Assembly: GCA_020848905.1 (NCBI GenBank)
Contig: JADLHG010000045.1
Span: 186,001-250,000 of the forward strand
Source of the DNA: Deltaproteobacteria bacterium
Lineage (GTDB): Bacteria > Myxococcota_A > Polyangia > GCA-2747355 > JADLHG01
Length of the DNA: 64,000 nucleotides
Direction: 5' to 3'
The notes beneath the pieces are model-generated. The model was given only the letters and a program-made list of their open reading frames with translations. It made no database searches and was not told the origin of the DNA. Shown piece by piece: positions 1 to 8,477 of this stretch; the stretch's first letter is position 1; each line of letters opens with the position of its first letter. Made by a program: the position numbers and the translations under genes.

Positions 1-2736
1 CGTCTCCGGTATCCGCTCCAGCGCCGACTCGTCGAGAAGCTCGCCGAAGAGCTGGGCCCTCAGGCTGCGGCGTCGCTGCTCGAGCACCCGCGCCTGGTAC
101 TCGTCGTAGGTGCCCTCGAACACCACCGACTCCACCTCAATGAGCGGCATCTCCTCGGCCGCGCCAGTCTTCAACCAGGCTTCGGCGCGTTCCTGCCAAA
201 GACTCCCAATCCGGTCCACACGGCCGATCTGCTGCTCGACGACCGCGGGATTCCATTCCGGGTGAAAAAGGACCACGCGCCGGCAGGCGGTGTGCAGGTT
301 GAGCCCCTCGCGCCCCACGGTGCTCTGGGCGATGAGCACCCGCGGAAATGCCGCTCGCGTGTTGAACTGCGCCTGCAGGACGCGACGCCGCTCCATCGGC
401 ATCTCGCCGCTCATCAGGCGCGCGAAGTTGCTGAGGCGCGTTCCGCTTCCCTCGTACTCGTCCTCGATCAAGTGCTCGAGCTGTTTCGGACTCAAATGGT
501 CCCCTCGGCGGTCGAGCTCTCTCCATTCCGCCGCCTTCTTCTCTCCAATCTCTTCGTCGACGTGAAACTCGGTCTCCGCCTCCTCCTCCGCGTCGGGATC
601 GAGAACCTCGATCTGGCAGCTCAAGATCTCCGCCCAGATCTCCTTCGCACGGCGTGGTGCCTCGGCTCCTCGTTCGAGCGCCAGATCGCGTCCAGCCCCG
701 AGGAGCCGGGCGTCGGCGGGGTTGCTCAACCACTCGTTCAACACGCGCGCGCGAAGCAGCTCGGCCAGCGCTCGGCGGCTTTTCTTGGTCAGCCGAGAGA
801 TGGCCGCGTCCCCCGGGAGCTCCGGAAGTAGCTCCTCGGTGATGTGTCGCTGTAACCCGTCGCGCAGGCTCTCGTAGCGCCTGCCCGCCGACGCCAAGAG
901 TCGCTCGAGCTCCTCGCGGTCAGCGAGTTCCACCGCCAGCGCGCCGGAAAAGGGTGGGACCCGTGCCCCTTCGCGGGCCGAACGCTCCTTGACGCCCTCG
1001 TACTCGGCCCACAGCGCCTCCAGCTCGTCGCGGGCGGCCTTCGCCGCCGGGACCGGTACGCCCCGATCCAGGAGCCGCAGTGCCGCGCGGTGGTTGAGCA
1101 CCGTGCGTAAGGCCTTCATGGGTTGCAGGAAGACACCAAAGACGAGCACCTTCTCGTCGGCGCCGGCCTCGCTCCAGAGCAGTCGCTCCAGGTGGTCGGC
1201 CACCGCCACGACCCGCGGATGCTTCAGCAGGAGCTCCTCCACCTCGCGCCCGCGCGACAGCCCTTGTAGCTGCTCCCCAATGAGCCGGCGCCAGAAGGCC
1301 ATCCGCTGGCGCTTGCCGCGCAGCGCGTCGTCGCCCGGCTCGGCGGGCGCCGGAGAACCCGATGAAGCGCCGGCCCGCTCGCTCCCGTCGAGGTCGCGCC
1401 CTAGATGACCGCTCGCGTAGCGGAGGTCCCGCTGACGATCTCGACTTCCCTCGACCCCCGCCCCCTTCGCTGCCTTGCCCAGCCCTTCCAGCGCGAGGAC
1501 GATGGGCTTCCATGCCTCGTCGATGCCCTCGTAATCGATGGCGAGATGTCCGAGCCGCCGATGAGCGTGCGCGCGAAGCTCGCTCGCCGCGCCGAGGAGC
1601 GTCCGCATCTCCTCTTGATGGACCCGCCGGCGTCGCGTGACGTGGGGCCGGAGCGCCGCTTGGAAGTTTCCGCTCGAGGCGATGAGCTCCTGAATCGCAG
1701 CCGACTGATCGGGATGTCGATGCGCGGTGGCATGTGCCTTGGAAAAGGCATCGATCTCTTCGTCGGGTCGCGGGCGCGTGCCGATACGGTCGAGCGTGGT
1801 GCGCCACTGGTCGGCACTCAGTTCGACGGGGGTCGCCGTCAGAGCGAGTCTTCGATTGTCGTTTCCTTGCGGTAGGAGCTCCGCGAGAAGCCTCCCGAGG
1901 ACCTTCGTGGGCTCGTCGCCGTCGTCCCGGCTCTTGTGCGCCTCATCGATCACCACGAGGTCGAGCCCGCCGATCAGCTCGCGCATCAGCAGCGTGGTCA
2001 GCTTGCGACCCTCCTCGCCGGCCGCATGGTCTCGAGCCGCCTCGGGGCTCTCTAGCATGGTGCGTGGGAGGTCCTTGAGGTGGGCCCGCACGGCCGCGCG
2101 TCCGGCGAGATACTGCGCCGCCGCCCGCTCGATGCACCACCGGCACTCGGTCTGTTCGTGGTCTGCCGGTTTCTCCAGCTCCCAGCACGCGTTCGCGGAG
2201 GCCACCCACCTCCAAAGGTTCGTCTTTCGCGGGCGATCTGCCTCGCCGAGCTCGAGCAAATGCGCCTTCACGAGGCTCGCCAGATAGAAGCGCCAAGGTC
2301 GCGAGTTGGACCGCACCGCCGGAGCTCCGAAGGTGTGCGAAAAGAGGAGCCATCTGCCGCGCTTCGCGACCGGAAACTGGGGCGCCCCCGCTGCCTCGAA
2401 GAGATCCGCGTACCCACGCAGCAGGAGCGGACCCTCGACTCCCTCGCCGCCCGGCCGCTGCTGATAATCGCGCCACTCCTTGTCCCACTGGTAGAGCAAG
2501 CCGGGCGGCACAACCGCCGCCACGCGGCCGCCATTGGCCTGAACCGCCTCGATGAAGGCCAGGGCGAGGCGCGTCTTGCCGAGCCCCACTTCGTCGGCAA
2601 TGAGAGCCCCAGTCTGCTGCGCGACTCGACCCGCGAGAAATCTCAAGCTTCGCGCCTGCCCGAACTTCCAGCTCCGCGCGGGATCGCAGGCTATCTTTTC
2701 GAGACAGGCGGCGACCTCGCTCCACGAGACGGTCAT
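1..2736 (-). CDS. SNF2/RapA-type superfamily 2 helicase (3' end outside window)
   Basis: The frame reads open from an ATG at 2736 to the window edge (912 codons, no stop). Walker A (DEVGLGKT, residues 48-55), Walker B/DEAH (VIDEAHKS, around 264-267), motif III (LTATPVE) and C-terminal motifs STVGREGLNLH and QQIGRVDRIGS (near 843) are all in one frame, so both RecA lobes are present. This arrangement is typical of SNF2-like helicases of the RapA/DrmD kind, which act as DNA translocases rather than processive unwinding helicases. The start overlaps the stop of the PLD-like gene by 4 bp (ATGA), implying translational coupling as the last seen gene of a three-gene operon. The helicase assignment is firm. 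A role in anti-phage defence is inferred from the PLD partner and operon shape only. Confidence 0.9.
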   Translation of the reverse strand, partial: MTVSWSEVAACLEKIACDPARSWKFGQARSLRFLAGRVAQQTGALIADEVGLGKTRLALAFIEAVQANGGRVAAVVPPGLLYQWDKEWRDYQQRPGGEGVEGPLLLRGYADLFEAAGAPQFPVAKRGRWLLFSHTFGAPAVRSNSRPWRFYLASLVKAHLLELGEADRPRKTNLWRWVASANACWELEKPADHEQTECRWCIERAAAQYLAGRAAVRAHLKDLPRTMLESPEAARDHAAGEEGRKLTTLLMRELIGGLDLVVIDEAHKSRDDGDEPTKVLGRLLAELLPQGNDNRRLALTATPVELSADQWRTTLDRIGTRPRPDEEIDAFSKAHATAHRHPDQSAAIQELIASSGNFQAALRPHVTRRRRVHQEEMRTLLGAASELRAHAHRRLGHLAIDYEGIDEAWKPIVLALEGLGKAAKGAGVEGSRDRQRDLRYASGHLGRDLDGSERAGASSGSPAPAEPGDDALRGKRQRMAFWRRLIGEQLQGLSRGREVEELLLKHPRVVAVADHLERLLWSEAGADEKVLVFGVFLQPMKALRTVLNHRAALRLLDRGVPVPAAKAARDELEALWAEYEGVKERSAREGARVPPFSGALAVELADREELERLLASAGRRYESLRDGLQRHITEELLPELPGDAAISRLTKKSRRALAELLRARVLNEWLSNPADARLLGAGRDLALERGAEAPRRAKEIWAEILSCQIEVLDPDAEEEAETEFHVDEEIGEKKAAEWRELDRRGDHLSPKQLEHLIEDEYEGSGTRLSNFARLMSGEMPMERRRVLQAQFNTRAAFPRVLIAQSTVGREGLNLHTACRRVVLFHPEWNPAVVEQQIGRVDRIGSLWQERAEAWLKTGAAEEMPLIEVESVVFEGTYDEYQARVLEQRRRSLRAQLFGELLDESALERIPET

Positions 2737-4808
2737 GGCATCCTCCCCCCATCCGACGGCAGGAGCGGTCGCGCGGGCGTCGCCCACGCAGCCTCGACCT
2801 CCCGAAGGAGCACCTCGTAGTCCGACGTCGGAGCTCGAGGGGCAAATCCGGGCTCCGCGTGCAGCGGCGCCAGAACATTCCACCCCAGGCTCGCGAACGC
2901 CTTTGCGGCTTCCGGCTGGAGTTCCTCGAGCAGCACCTGACGGAGGTGCGCCACCCAGTCGGGCATCTGACCGGCTTCGACGCGCTGGTTTCCCTCGGCG
3001 AGGGCCTCGACGAGGGCCATGGCGCGATGGATCGGGAAGGCCTCGCGGGCCCTCCTGAGCTCCTCCGTCTCGTCCTCGCCATGCGACTGGAACGGCGGCC
3101 TGTCGCCGTCATCCCCCCCATCCCCCCTTCGCGCAGGTTCTTCCGCCTCGTCATCCCAGGCCTGGCCGGGGAAGTCGGCGAGCCGTGCCAGCACCTCGTC
3201 AAACCCGCGCCGTTCCGCTGGCGGACGACAGTAGTCCCCGGCGGCGGTAAACACGGATAACTCCCAGCGCTCGTTGCCCCGCAGCAGGTTCACACGGCCG
3301 ACGCGCGGCGCCTCGGGAGGGACGGCCACCGTCTCGGCCGTGGCGTCGATCGGGATCACGACGGCCCCCCACCGCAGCTCGCACCCTTCACGGTCTTCAC
3401 CGGCAAGCCACTCGAGAGCGAGCTTCGATTGCTGCGCGTCCCAGGTCAGGCCCACGAGCGGTGGCGGTCGCTGCTGCAGCTCGGGCTTCGTCTCGGCTTC
3501 TTCGCCGGTTCGCTCGACATCGAAGTCCTCGAGGGCGGCTTCCTCCTCCGGGTGAATGCCGAGCGACGCACAAAGAATCCGCTCGTCCATATCCTCCGTC
3601 TCGAGTACTACGCCAGCCTCGACGTTCCCGTTTGCGCCAGGGGAAAGGGCAAAGCCTTGCAGGCTCAGGTTACCCGACCCGAGATAGAGCAGGCCGCTCG
3701 TGCAACGCTCTCCGCAGCGACCGACGAAGACATACTTGGCATGCAGGCGAGCCGGCTCGCCGGACCCGCCCTTCCCCCGCCGACCCTCCTCGGCGGATCG
3801 CCAGGGCCTGCAAATCGTCCAATCCAGCGCGTCTTCGTCCGTCGCCGAAAGCCACACGCCAACGGCCCCCGCCGTTTCGGGATTGACGGCGAGCCACCTG
3901 TCCTCGGGCTTCAGCGTTTGAGCCAGCACCTTCGCCTCCTGCAGCTCGGCGCAGAGCCTCGTCAGCACCTCGGGGGGCCCCGACTCTCCCTCCCGCGCGT
4001 TCTCGAAGAATCCTGACCCGCAGAAAAGGAGGTTTCGCCCTCGCGTCGCCTCGCCGCGCGGCACCCCACGCCTCTCGAAGCTGCGGATCACCTGCCGTCC
4101 GATGGAGCCCTTGAGAAACGTGCTCGGCGCACTGCTCTTTGCGGCCGGAGGTGCCGTGAGTGTGGAGATGAACCTCGCGTCTCTCGCGTCCGCGGCCGCT
4201 CGATCGTCCTCGGACGTCAGGCCACACCGCGCAAGGAGCGCGTCAACCCGCTGCTGCGCGGCTCGCGGCAGCGCGTAATACCCATTCCCGCCCGCTGCAT
4301 CCGAGAGCAGCGCGCGAAAGAAGCGCGCGGTCTGCCGCAGATCGCGTTCGGCGTCCCGCGCGTCGGCGCTCCGCGTGCCTAGCCGAAGCTCGCAGGTCCA
4401 GACGAGGTTCAGCTCGTGGTTCGCCGCCCCGAGCGTCCAATTGCCCGTTGAGACTACAAGTCGTAGGAAATCCGGCTCGCCCGTCCGCGAGGGACCGAAG
4501 CCAAGGAGAGCCACCTTCGCGTGCAGGAGCTCCGTCTTTTCCGGCCATCGGTGGGGGTGTCCCTGCTCGAGCCCGGCGATCGGCGGCAAGCGCGGGTCTC
4601 GCGGGTCGGTCAGCAGCACGATCGCGAGCTGCCCGCCGCGGGCGCGGGCCTGAGGACCGAGGCCGGTAAAGCGCTCGAGGGCGGCCTCGATGTAGCGCGC
4701 GTTCGCGCTGAGGGCGCAACACAATCCGAAGACGCCCTGCCGCTGCTCGTCCGGCGGGGCAAAGAGATCGACGTAGCTCGAATGACGCCCCTCGGCGCTA
4801 GCTGGCAT
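2733..4808 (-). CDS. Phospholipase D-like (HKD nuclease family) protein
   Basis: A 691-aa protein with two phospholipase-D-type half-motifs: LLHAKVALLG (H96, K98) followed by STGN (120-123), and RLHAKYVFVG (H356, K358) followed by GSGN (377-380). In this superfamily the two HxK motifs form one active site for phosphodiester cleavage, and members paired with helicases are usually nucleases. The C-terminal ~270 residues hold an acidic linker and a helical segment I do not recognise. The ATG at 4808 overlaps the end of the upstream gene by 11 bp and the stop overlaps the helicase start, so the three are co-translated. The reading frame stays open upstream of 4808, but that segment is antisense-like sequence in another gene and was not used. 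Nuclease activity and defence role are inferences. Confidence 0.85.
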   Translation of the reverse strand: MPASAEGRHSSYVDLFAPPDEQRQGVFGLCCALSANARYIEAALERFTGLGPQARARGGQLAIVLLTDPRDPRLPPIAGLEQGHPHRWPEKTELLHAKVALLGFGPSRTGEPDFLRLVVSTGNWTLGAANHELNLVWTCELRLGTRSADARDAERDLRQTARFFRALLSDAAGGNGYYALPRAAQQRVDALLARCGLTSEDDRAAADARDARFISTLTAPPAAKSSAPSTFLKGSIGRQVIRSFERRGVPRGEATRGRNLLFCGSGFFENAREGESGPPEVLTRLCAELQEAKVLAQTLKPEDRWLAVNPETAGAVGVWLSATDEDALDWTICRPWRSAEEGRRGKGGSGEPARLHAKYVFVGRCGERCTSGLLYLGSGNLSLQGFALSPGANGNVEAGVVLETEDMDERILCASLGIHPEEEAALEDFDVERTGEEAETKPELQQRPPPLVGLTWDAQQSKLALEWLAGEDREGCELRWGAVVIPIDATAETVAVPPEAPRVGRVNLLRGNERWELSVFTAAGDYCRPPAERRGFDEVLARLADFPGQAWDDEAEEPARRGDGGDDGDRPPFQSHGEDETEELRRAREAFPIHRAMALVEALAEGNQRVEAGQMPDWVAHLRQVLLEELQPEAAKAFASLGWNVLAPLHAEPGFAPRAPTSDYEVLLREVEAAWATPARPLLPSDGGRMP

Positions 4809-6105
4809 GACAGTCCCTCCAGAGCCCGTGCAACTGCCGCAGGCGAGGGGTGATCGCCCCACGGATCTCTGCCGCCTCGTCATCCTCGGCGTCCACGGCG
4901 AGCTCCTTGTGCGAGGCGAAGAGCTCGCCGCGTTCGATGCGACCCGCCCCCGGGCTGCGGAGGATCGCGCCGTCTCGCGCGACGAGCTGCTCGATCCTTC
5001 GCGCAGAGTCGCCCGTCTCACCGAGCGCGTCGCAGATGTGCAGCGCCTCGGGGTGCGACCGACCGTGGCCGCGCGCACACCTCCGATAGTCCTCGAAGGC
5101 GGCCAGTAACCTTTCCTCGCCCGCGCGGACGCGCTCATCGGGAGCCAGTTCGCTCGCCGGGGCCACCTCGCGCTGGTCTTCGGCGAGGGCCTGCGCCACC
5201 GCGTGCACGAGGCGCCTCGCGGCCCCGAGGACCTCGCCGAAGGCACGAGCGACCTCGAGCTCGGCCACCTGCGCCGCGTAGCCCGAGACTCGCAGCCTCT
5301 CCACGAGCGCCGCGTGCAAAGGGGGAAGGCCATCGGTCCCCTGTAGCACCTCGAAGGCGTCCAGCAGATGGGATCGGCGCTCGGGATCGGTCCCCGGAAG
5401 GTCGCCCCGCGTCGTTGCCTGGAGGCGCGCAAGAACGAGCGCCCCCTCGTCGGGGCCCCCGGCGTTCGCAAACTTGGCCCATCGCGGGCTCAGGGCACGG
5501 CCGGCAGTGTACGCAGTCCTTCCGAGATTTCTCGCACCACCGACCCAGTCGAGGAGCTGTTTGCTCAAGCGGGCTTCCCCTCGGCCGGCAACCTGCGAAA
5601 GAAAGAGCTTTGCGAGCTCGCGACCGTGCGCCGAAAGTTTCATGCCATTGAAAAGGCGACTTCCCGTGGTGAAACCCAGTCCGCCTTCATCGGCCAAGGC
5701 CGCGACGGTGGCCTGCCGGTACGTGTTTTGGACGTAGTACCGTGCCTGACACAGCTCTGCGAAGGACCACGCGTCCGGTTCTTGCGGGAAGGCGCGCACG
5801 CCGAGCACCCGCTCGCGACCCACCCCCTCGACTTCCGACGCCCACGCGTGCTTGCAGGCCAAGGCTTCGATCGCGTTTGCGACGCGCGCCGGGGAAACGT
5901 GGCACTCCTCGGCGATCGCCAGACCGGCGACGGCCCAGGAGATCTGCCGTACGAACCGAACCCCGCCGATGCCCGGGACCTGGAGCTCGCGATAGAAGCG
6001 AACGGCCGCCCCGAGCCCGAGCGTCAGACTTGCCCGGCGTGGAGGGACCTCGACGCGCGCCGGAATGAACCAACGCGTCTGCACATGGTCGTCGTTTTGC
6101 TGCAT
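4798..6105 (-). CDS. Unknown protein heading the PLD-helicase operon
   Basis: A 435-aa predicted soluble protein that I cannot assign to a named family. It has no signal peptide or membrane segment. A region around residues 50-90 (AISWAVAG-like start, then HVSPARVANAIEALAC) could be a helix-turn-helix, and a following stretch with YVQNTYRQATVAAL and LSAHGRELAK looks like a conserved helical core. The start was placed at the ATG at 6105 rather than the upstream in-frame ATG at 6132, because the latter lies inside a consensus -10 hexamer (TATAAT on the minus strand). It is the first gene of the operon, overlapping the PLD gene by 11 bp. It could be a specificity or regulatory subunit of the PLD-helicase complex, but nothing in the sequence proves this. 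Confidence 0.75.
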   Translation of the reverse strand: MQQNDDHVQTRWFIPARVEVPPRRASLTLGLGAAVRFYRELQVPGIGGVRFVRQISWAVAGLAIAEECHVSPARVANAIEALACKHAWASEVEGVGRERVLGVRAFPQEPDAWSFAELCQARYYVQNTYRQATVAALADEGGLGFTTGSRLFNGMKLSAHGRELAKLFLSQVAGRGEARLSKQLLDWVGGARNLGRTAYTAGRALSPRWAKFANAGGPDEGALVLARLQATTRGDLPGTDPERRSHLLDAFEVLQGTDGLPPLHAALVERLRVSGYAAQVAELEVARAFGEVLGAARRLVHAVAQALAEDQREVAPASELAPDERVRAGEERLLAAFEDYRRCARGHGRSHPEALHICDALGETGDSARRIEQLVARDGAILRSPGAGRIERGELFASHKELAVDAEDDEAAEIRGAITPRLRQLHGLWRDCHAS

Positions 6106-6130
6106 CGTCGCCCCCGCTGGATGGTGACGC

Positions 6131-6159
6131 ATTATAGCCCCTTTCTACCGCACATAACA
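6131..6159 (-). promoter_or_regulatory. Putative promoter of the PLD-helicase operon
   Basis: On the minus strand a perfect TATAAT sits at 6136-6131, about 25 bp upstream of the chosen start codon at 6105. The hexamer 17 bp further upstream (TGTTAT) is a poor -35. A perfect TATAAT is rare in this GC-rich window. The predicted leader is only about 20 nt long. Confidence 0.5.
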
Positions 6160-6241
6160 CCTGCGCGATGGGTTGTGCGTCGTCGGCGGAAGCCGCTGGC
6201 GCGGCGGCTGCGCGCCTGTCTGCGGATACACTAGAGGACCT

Positions 6242-6262
6242 GTGTGCAGAAATAGTGCACAC
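6242..6262. promoter_or_regulatory. 19-bp gapped palindrome, copy 1
   Basis: TGTGCA, seven bases, TGCACA, extended by one matching base on each side. It lies 106 bp upstream of the operon -10 box on one side and about 150 bp upstream of the VOC gene on the other. The same dyad with the same spacing occurs at 9575, 11326 and 11756. It is either an operator for a shared regulator or a short RNA hairpin. Confidence 0.5.
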
Positions 6263-6409
6263 GCGCTCTTTCCTTTGCTCGGGCTGCAAGTGATCCCACA
6301 AGGGGTTGGGGGGGGCAGGTTCGCGGGCGCCTTCCCGGCGCCTTCCACGCGCCTTGCCCCGGCGCGGCCGTCGCGCTAGCCTGCCTCCCCCAACCAACGG
6401 AGGTGGAGC

Positions 6410-6871
6410 ATGTCCCCGGTGAAGCCCGTTCCAGATGGGTACCAAACGCTCACGCCCGCGCTGAACCTGAAGGGCGCGGACCAGGCGATCGAGTTCTACA
6501 AGAAGGCCTTCGGGGCGGAGGAGCGCTTCCGCATGCCGGGCCCCGGCGGGGTCGTGATGCACGCCGAGCTCCAGATCGGCAGCTCGGTGGTCATGCTGTC
6601 GGAGGCGATGCAGGATCCGCCGACGGTAGGCAGCATCTTCATGTACGTGCCCGACGCGGACGCTGCCTTCGACCGGGCGGTGAAGGCGGGCGCCAAGGTC
6701 AAGATGCCGATGCAGGACATGTTCTGGGGCGACCGCTTCGGCAAGGTGACGGACCCGAACGGAATTGGCTGGGGCATCGCCACGCACAAGGAAGACCTCT
6801 CGCCGGCCGAGATGGATCAGCGCATGAAGGCCGCCATGGCGGCGATGGCGGCGCAGGGCGGCCCAAAGTAG
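6410..6871 (+). CDS. VOC-superfamily protein (PhnB/glyoxalase fold)
   Basis: A 153-aa protein with the vicinal-oxygen-chelate layout of the PhnB-like group: an N-terminal beta-alpha unit starting LTPALNLKGADQAIEFYKKA, then FGAEERFRMPGP, an acidic-metal-site-like HAELQIGSSVVMLSE, and a C-terminal DRFGKVTDPNGIGWGIATH that matches the family's conserved D.FG...DP.G..W pattern. The last 20 residues are Met/Ala rich. Length is typical. A strong ribosome site (GGAGGTGG) precedes the ATG. It sits 64 bp upstream of rmuC in the same direction but is probably a separate unit. The substrate cannot be deduced; members range from antibiotic-binding proteins to uncharacterised enzymes. Confidence 0.85.
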   Translation: MSPVKPVPDGYQTLTPALNLKGADQAIEFYKKAFGAEERFRMPGPGGVVMHAELQIGSSVVMLSEAMQDPPTVGSIFMYVPDADAAFDRAVKAGAKVKMPMQDMFWGDRFGKVTDPNGIGWGIATHKEDLSPAEMDQRMKAAMAAMAAQGGPK

Positions 6872-6934
6872 CGTCCCTCTCTTTCGCGTACGGTCGCTCG
6901 CCTGATCGCACGCGTCGACGCCGAAAGGTGTCCC

Positions 6935-8302
6935 TTGACCAACCTTCTGCTCGTCGTCGCGCTCGCGCTGCTGGCCGTGGTCGCGCTGCTGCAGCTCCTC
7001 CTTCTCCGCCGCAAGGTGGGGGTGGACCTCTCGCCGCTCCAGAACGCCCTGCAGGCGGTCGAGAGGTCGCATGAGCGGATGGAGCGGGGGGTGCGGGAGG
7101 AGGTCGCGAAGAACCGCGAGGAGGCGACGACCGCGGCGCGTCAGGCCCGCGAGGAGCTGACCGGCAGCCTCAAGAGCGTGGGGGACACGCTCTACCAGCA
7201 GGTCTCCACGCTGACGCAGACGAACGATCAGAAGCTGGACCGGATGCGGGAGGCGGTGACCGCGCGGCTCGAGGCTTCCTCGGCGCAGCTCGGCAAGCTC
7301 ACCGAGACGAACCAGCAGAGGCTCGAGGCGCTCAAGACGGCCGTCGAGGAGAAGCTGAAGGCCCTGCAAGAGGACAACGCGGGCCAGCTCGAGAAGATGC
7401 GGGCCACCGTCGACGAGAAGCTGCAAGGCACGCTGGAGAAACGCCTCGGCGAGTCCTTCAAGCTGGTGGGCGAGCGGCTCGAGCAGGTCTACAAGGGGCT
7501 CGGGGAAATGCAGAGTCTCGCCACCGGCGTCGGGGATCTGAAGAAGGTCCTCTCCAACGTGAAGACGCGCGGGACCTGGGGCGAGGTGCAGCTCGGGGCG
7601 ATGCTCGAGCAGGTGCTGAGCCCGGAGCAGTACGCGGCCAACGTGGCCCCGAAGGACGGGGGGGAGCGGGTCGAGTTCGCGGTCAAGTTACCGGGTCGCG
7701 GAGAGGACCGGGACGAGGTGGTCTGGCTCCCCATCGACGCCAAGTTCCCCGTCGAGGACTACCAGCGGCTCGTCGAGGCGCAGGAACGCGCCGACGCGGT
7801 GGCGGCCGAGGAGGCGGGCGGTCAGCTCGAGGCGCGGATAAAGCAGTGCGCGAAGGAGATCAGCGACAAGTACCTGAACCCGCCGCGCACGACGGACTTC
7901 GCCGTGCTCTTTCTGCCGACGGAAGGGCTCTTCGCCGAGGTGATCCGTCGCCCGGGCCTTCCCGAGCGGGTGCAGCGCGACTTCCGCGTGGTGATTGCCG
8001 GCCCCACCACGCTCTGGTCGATCCTCTCCAGCCTGCAGATGGGCTTTCGCACTCTGGCCATTCAGCAGCGCTCGAGCGAGGTCTGGAAGCTCCTCGCCGC
8101 GGTGAAGACCGAGTGGAGCAAGTACGGCGAGGTCCTCGACCGCGTGCAGAAGAAGCTCCAGGAGGCCTCGAACAAGGTCGAGGAGGCGGCGCGGAGCGCG
8201 CGTTCCGTCGGGAAGCGGCTCCGCGAGGTGCAGGAGCTCCCGGCGGCGGAGGCCGAGGGGGTGCTGCGCCTCGAGGTGACGCCGAGCTCGGAGGGGGAGT
8301 AG
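6935..8302 (+). CDS. rmuC: RmuC family DNA recombination protein
   Basis: A 455-aa protein with one N-terminal membrane segment (about residues 3-25), a long coiled coil to about residue 170, and a C-terminal nuclease-like RmuC domain with VKTRGTWGEVQLGAMLEQ, PIDAKFPVEDYQRL and the late segment VIAGPTTLWSILSSLQMGF. In Escherichia coli RmuC limits recombination between inverted repeats; the domain is related to restriction-endonuclease-like folds and the PIDAKFP segment carries acidic and Lys residues expected for that site. Translation starts at TTG (6935) with GAAAGGTG immediately upstream. The gene is followed 15 bp later by an inverted-repeat element. Family call firm; the role in this organism follows from homology. 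Confidence 0.93.
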   Translation: MTNLLLVVALALLAVVALLQLLLLRRKVGVDLSPLQNALQAVERSHERMERGVREEVAKNREEATTAARQAREELTGSLKSVGDTLYQQVSTLTQTNDQKLDRMREAVTARLEASSAQLGKLTETNQQRLEALKTAVEEKLKALQEDNAGQLEKMRATVDEKLQGTLEKRLGESFKLVGERLEQVYKGLGEMQSLATGVGDLKKVLSNVKTRGTWGEVQLGAMLEQVLSPEQYAANVAPKDGGERVEFAVKLPGRGEDRDEVVWLPIDAKFPVEDYQRLVEAQERADAVAAEEAGGQLEARIKQCAKEISDKYLNPPRTTDFAVLFLPTEGLFAEVIRRPGLPERVQRDFRVVIAGPTTLWSILSSLQMGFRTLAIQQRSSEVWKLLAAVKTEWSKYGEVLDRVQKKLQEASNKVEEAARSARSVGKRLREVQELPAAEAEGVLRLEVTPSSEGE

Positions 8303-8317
8303 GCCGGGCCCTGATTT

Positions 8318-8477
8318 AGGCGGCCGGCCACAACTACCTGTGCATCCTCGCGGCCGATGCATCCCGGCTGGCTTCGTTGCTCCTCGGTTGCGTACCGACG
8401 GGTATGCGCCCTCGTCGCGCCTCGCCATCCGGGCGCCTCGACCACGATCCCTGCACACCTCATTGTGGCCGGCCGCC
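8318..8477. repeat. 160-bp terminal-inverted-repeat element, copy A
   Basis: The element begins AGGCGGCCGGCCACAA and ends with its reverse complement up to a few bases, and is the same length as a second copy at 12315-12474, with four base differences between them. No coding capacity of its own is evident. It fills the gap between the convergent rmuC and the hypothetical gene whose stop codon begins at the first base past the element (8478). It resembles a non-autonomous miniature element (MITE) or a large palindromic intergenic repeat, and could also act as a bidirectional terminator. Confidence 0.8.

Noticed and set aside
1-6105. Assignment of the operon to DISARM
   Set aside because: DISARM requires DrmA, DrmB and usually a methylase; none is visible. 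Only the PLD and SNF2 types are shared.
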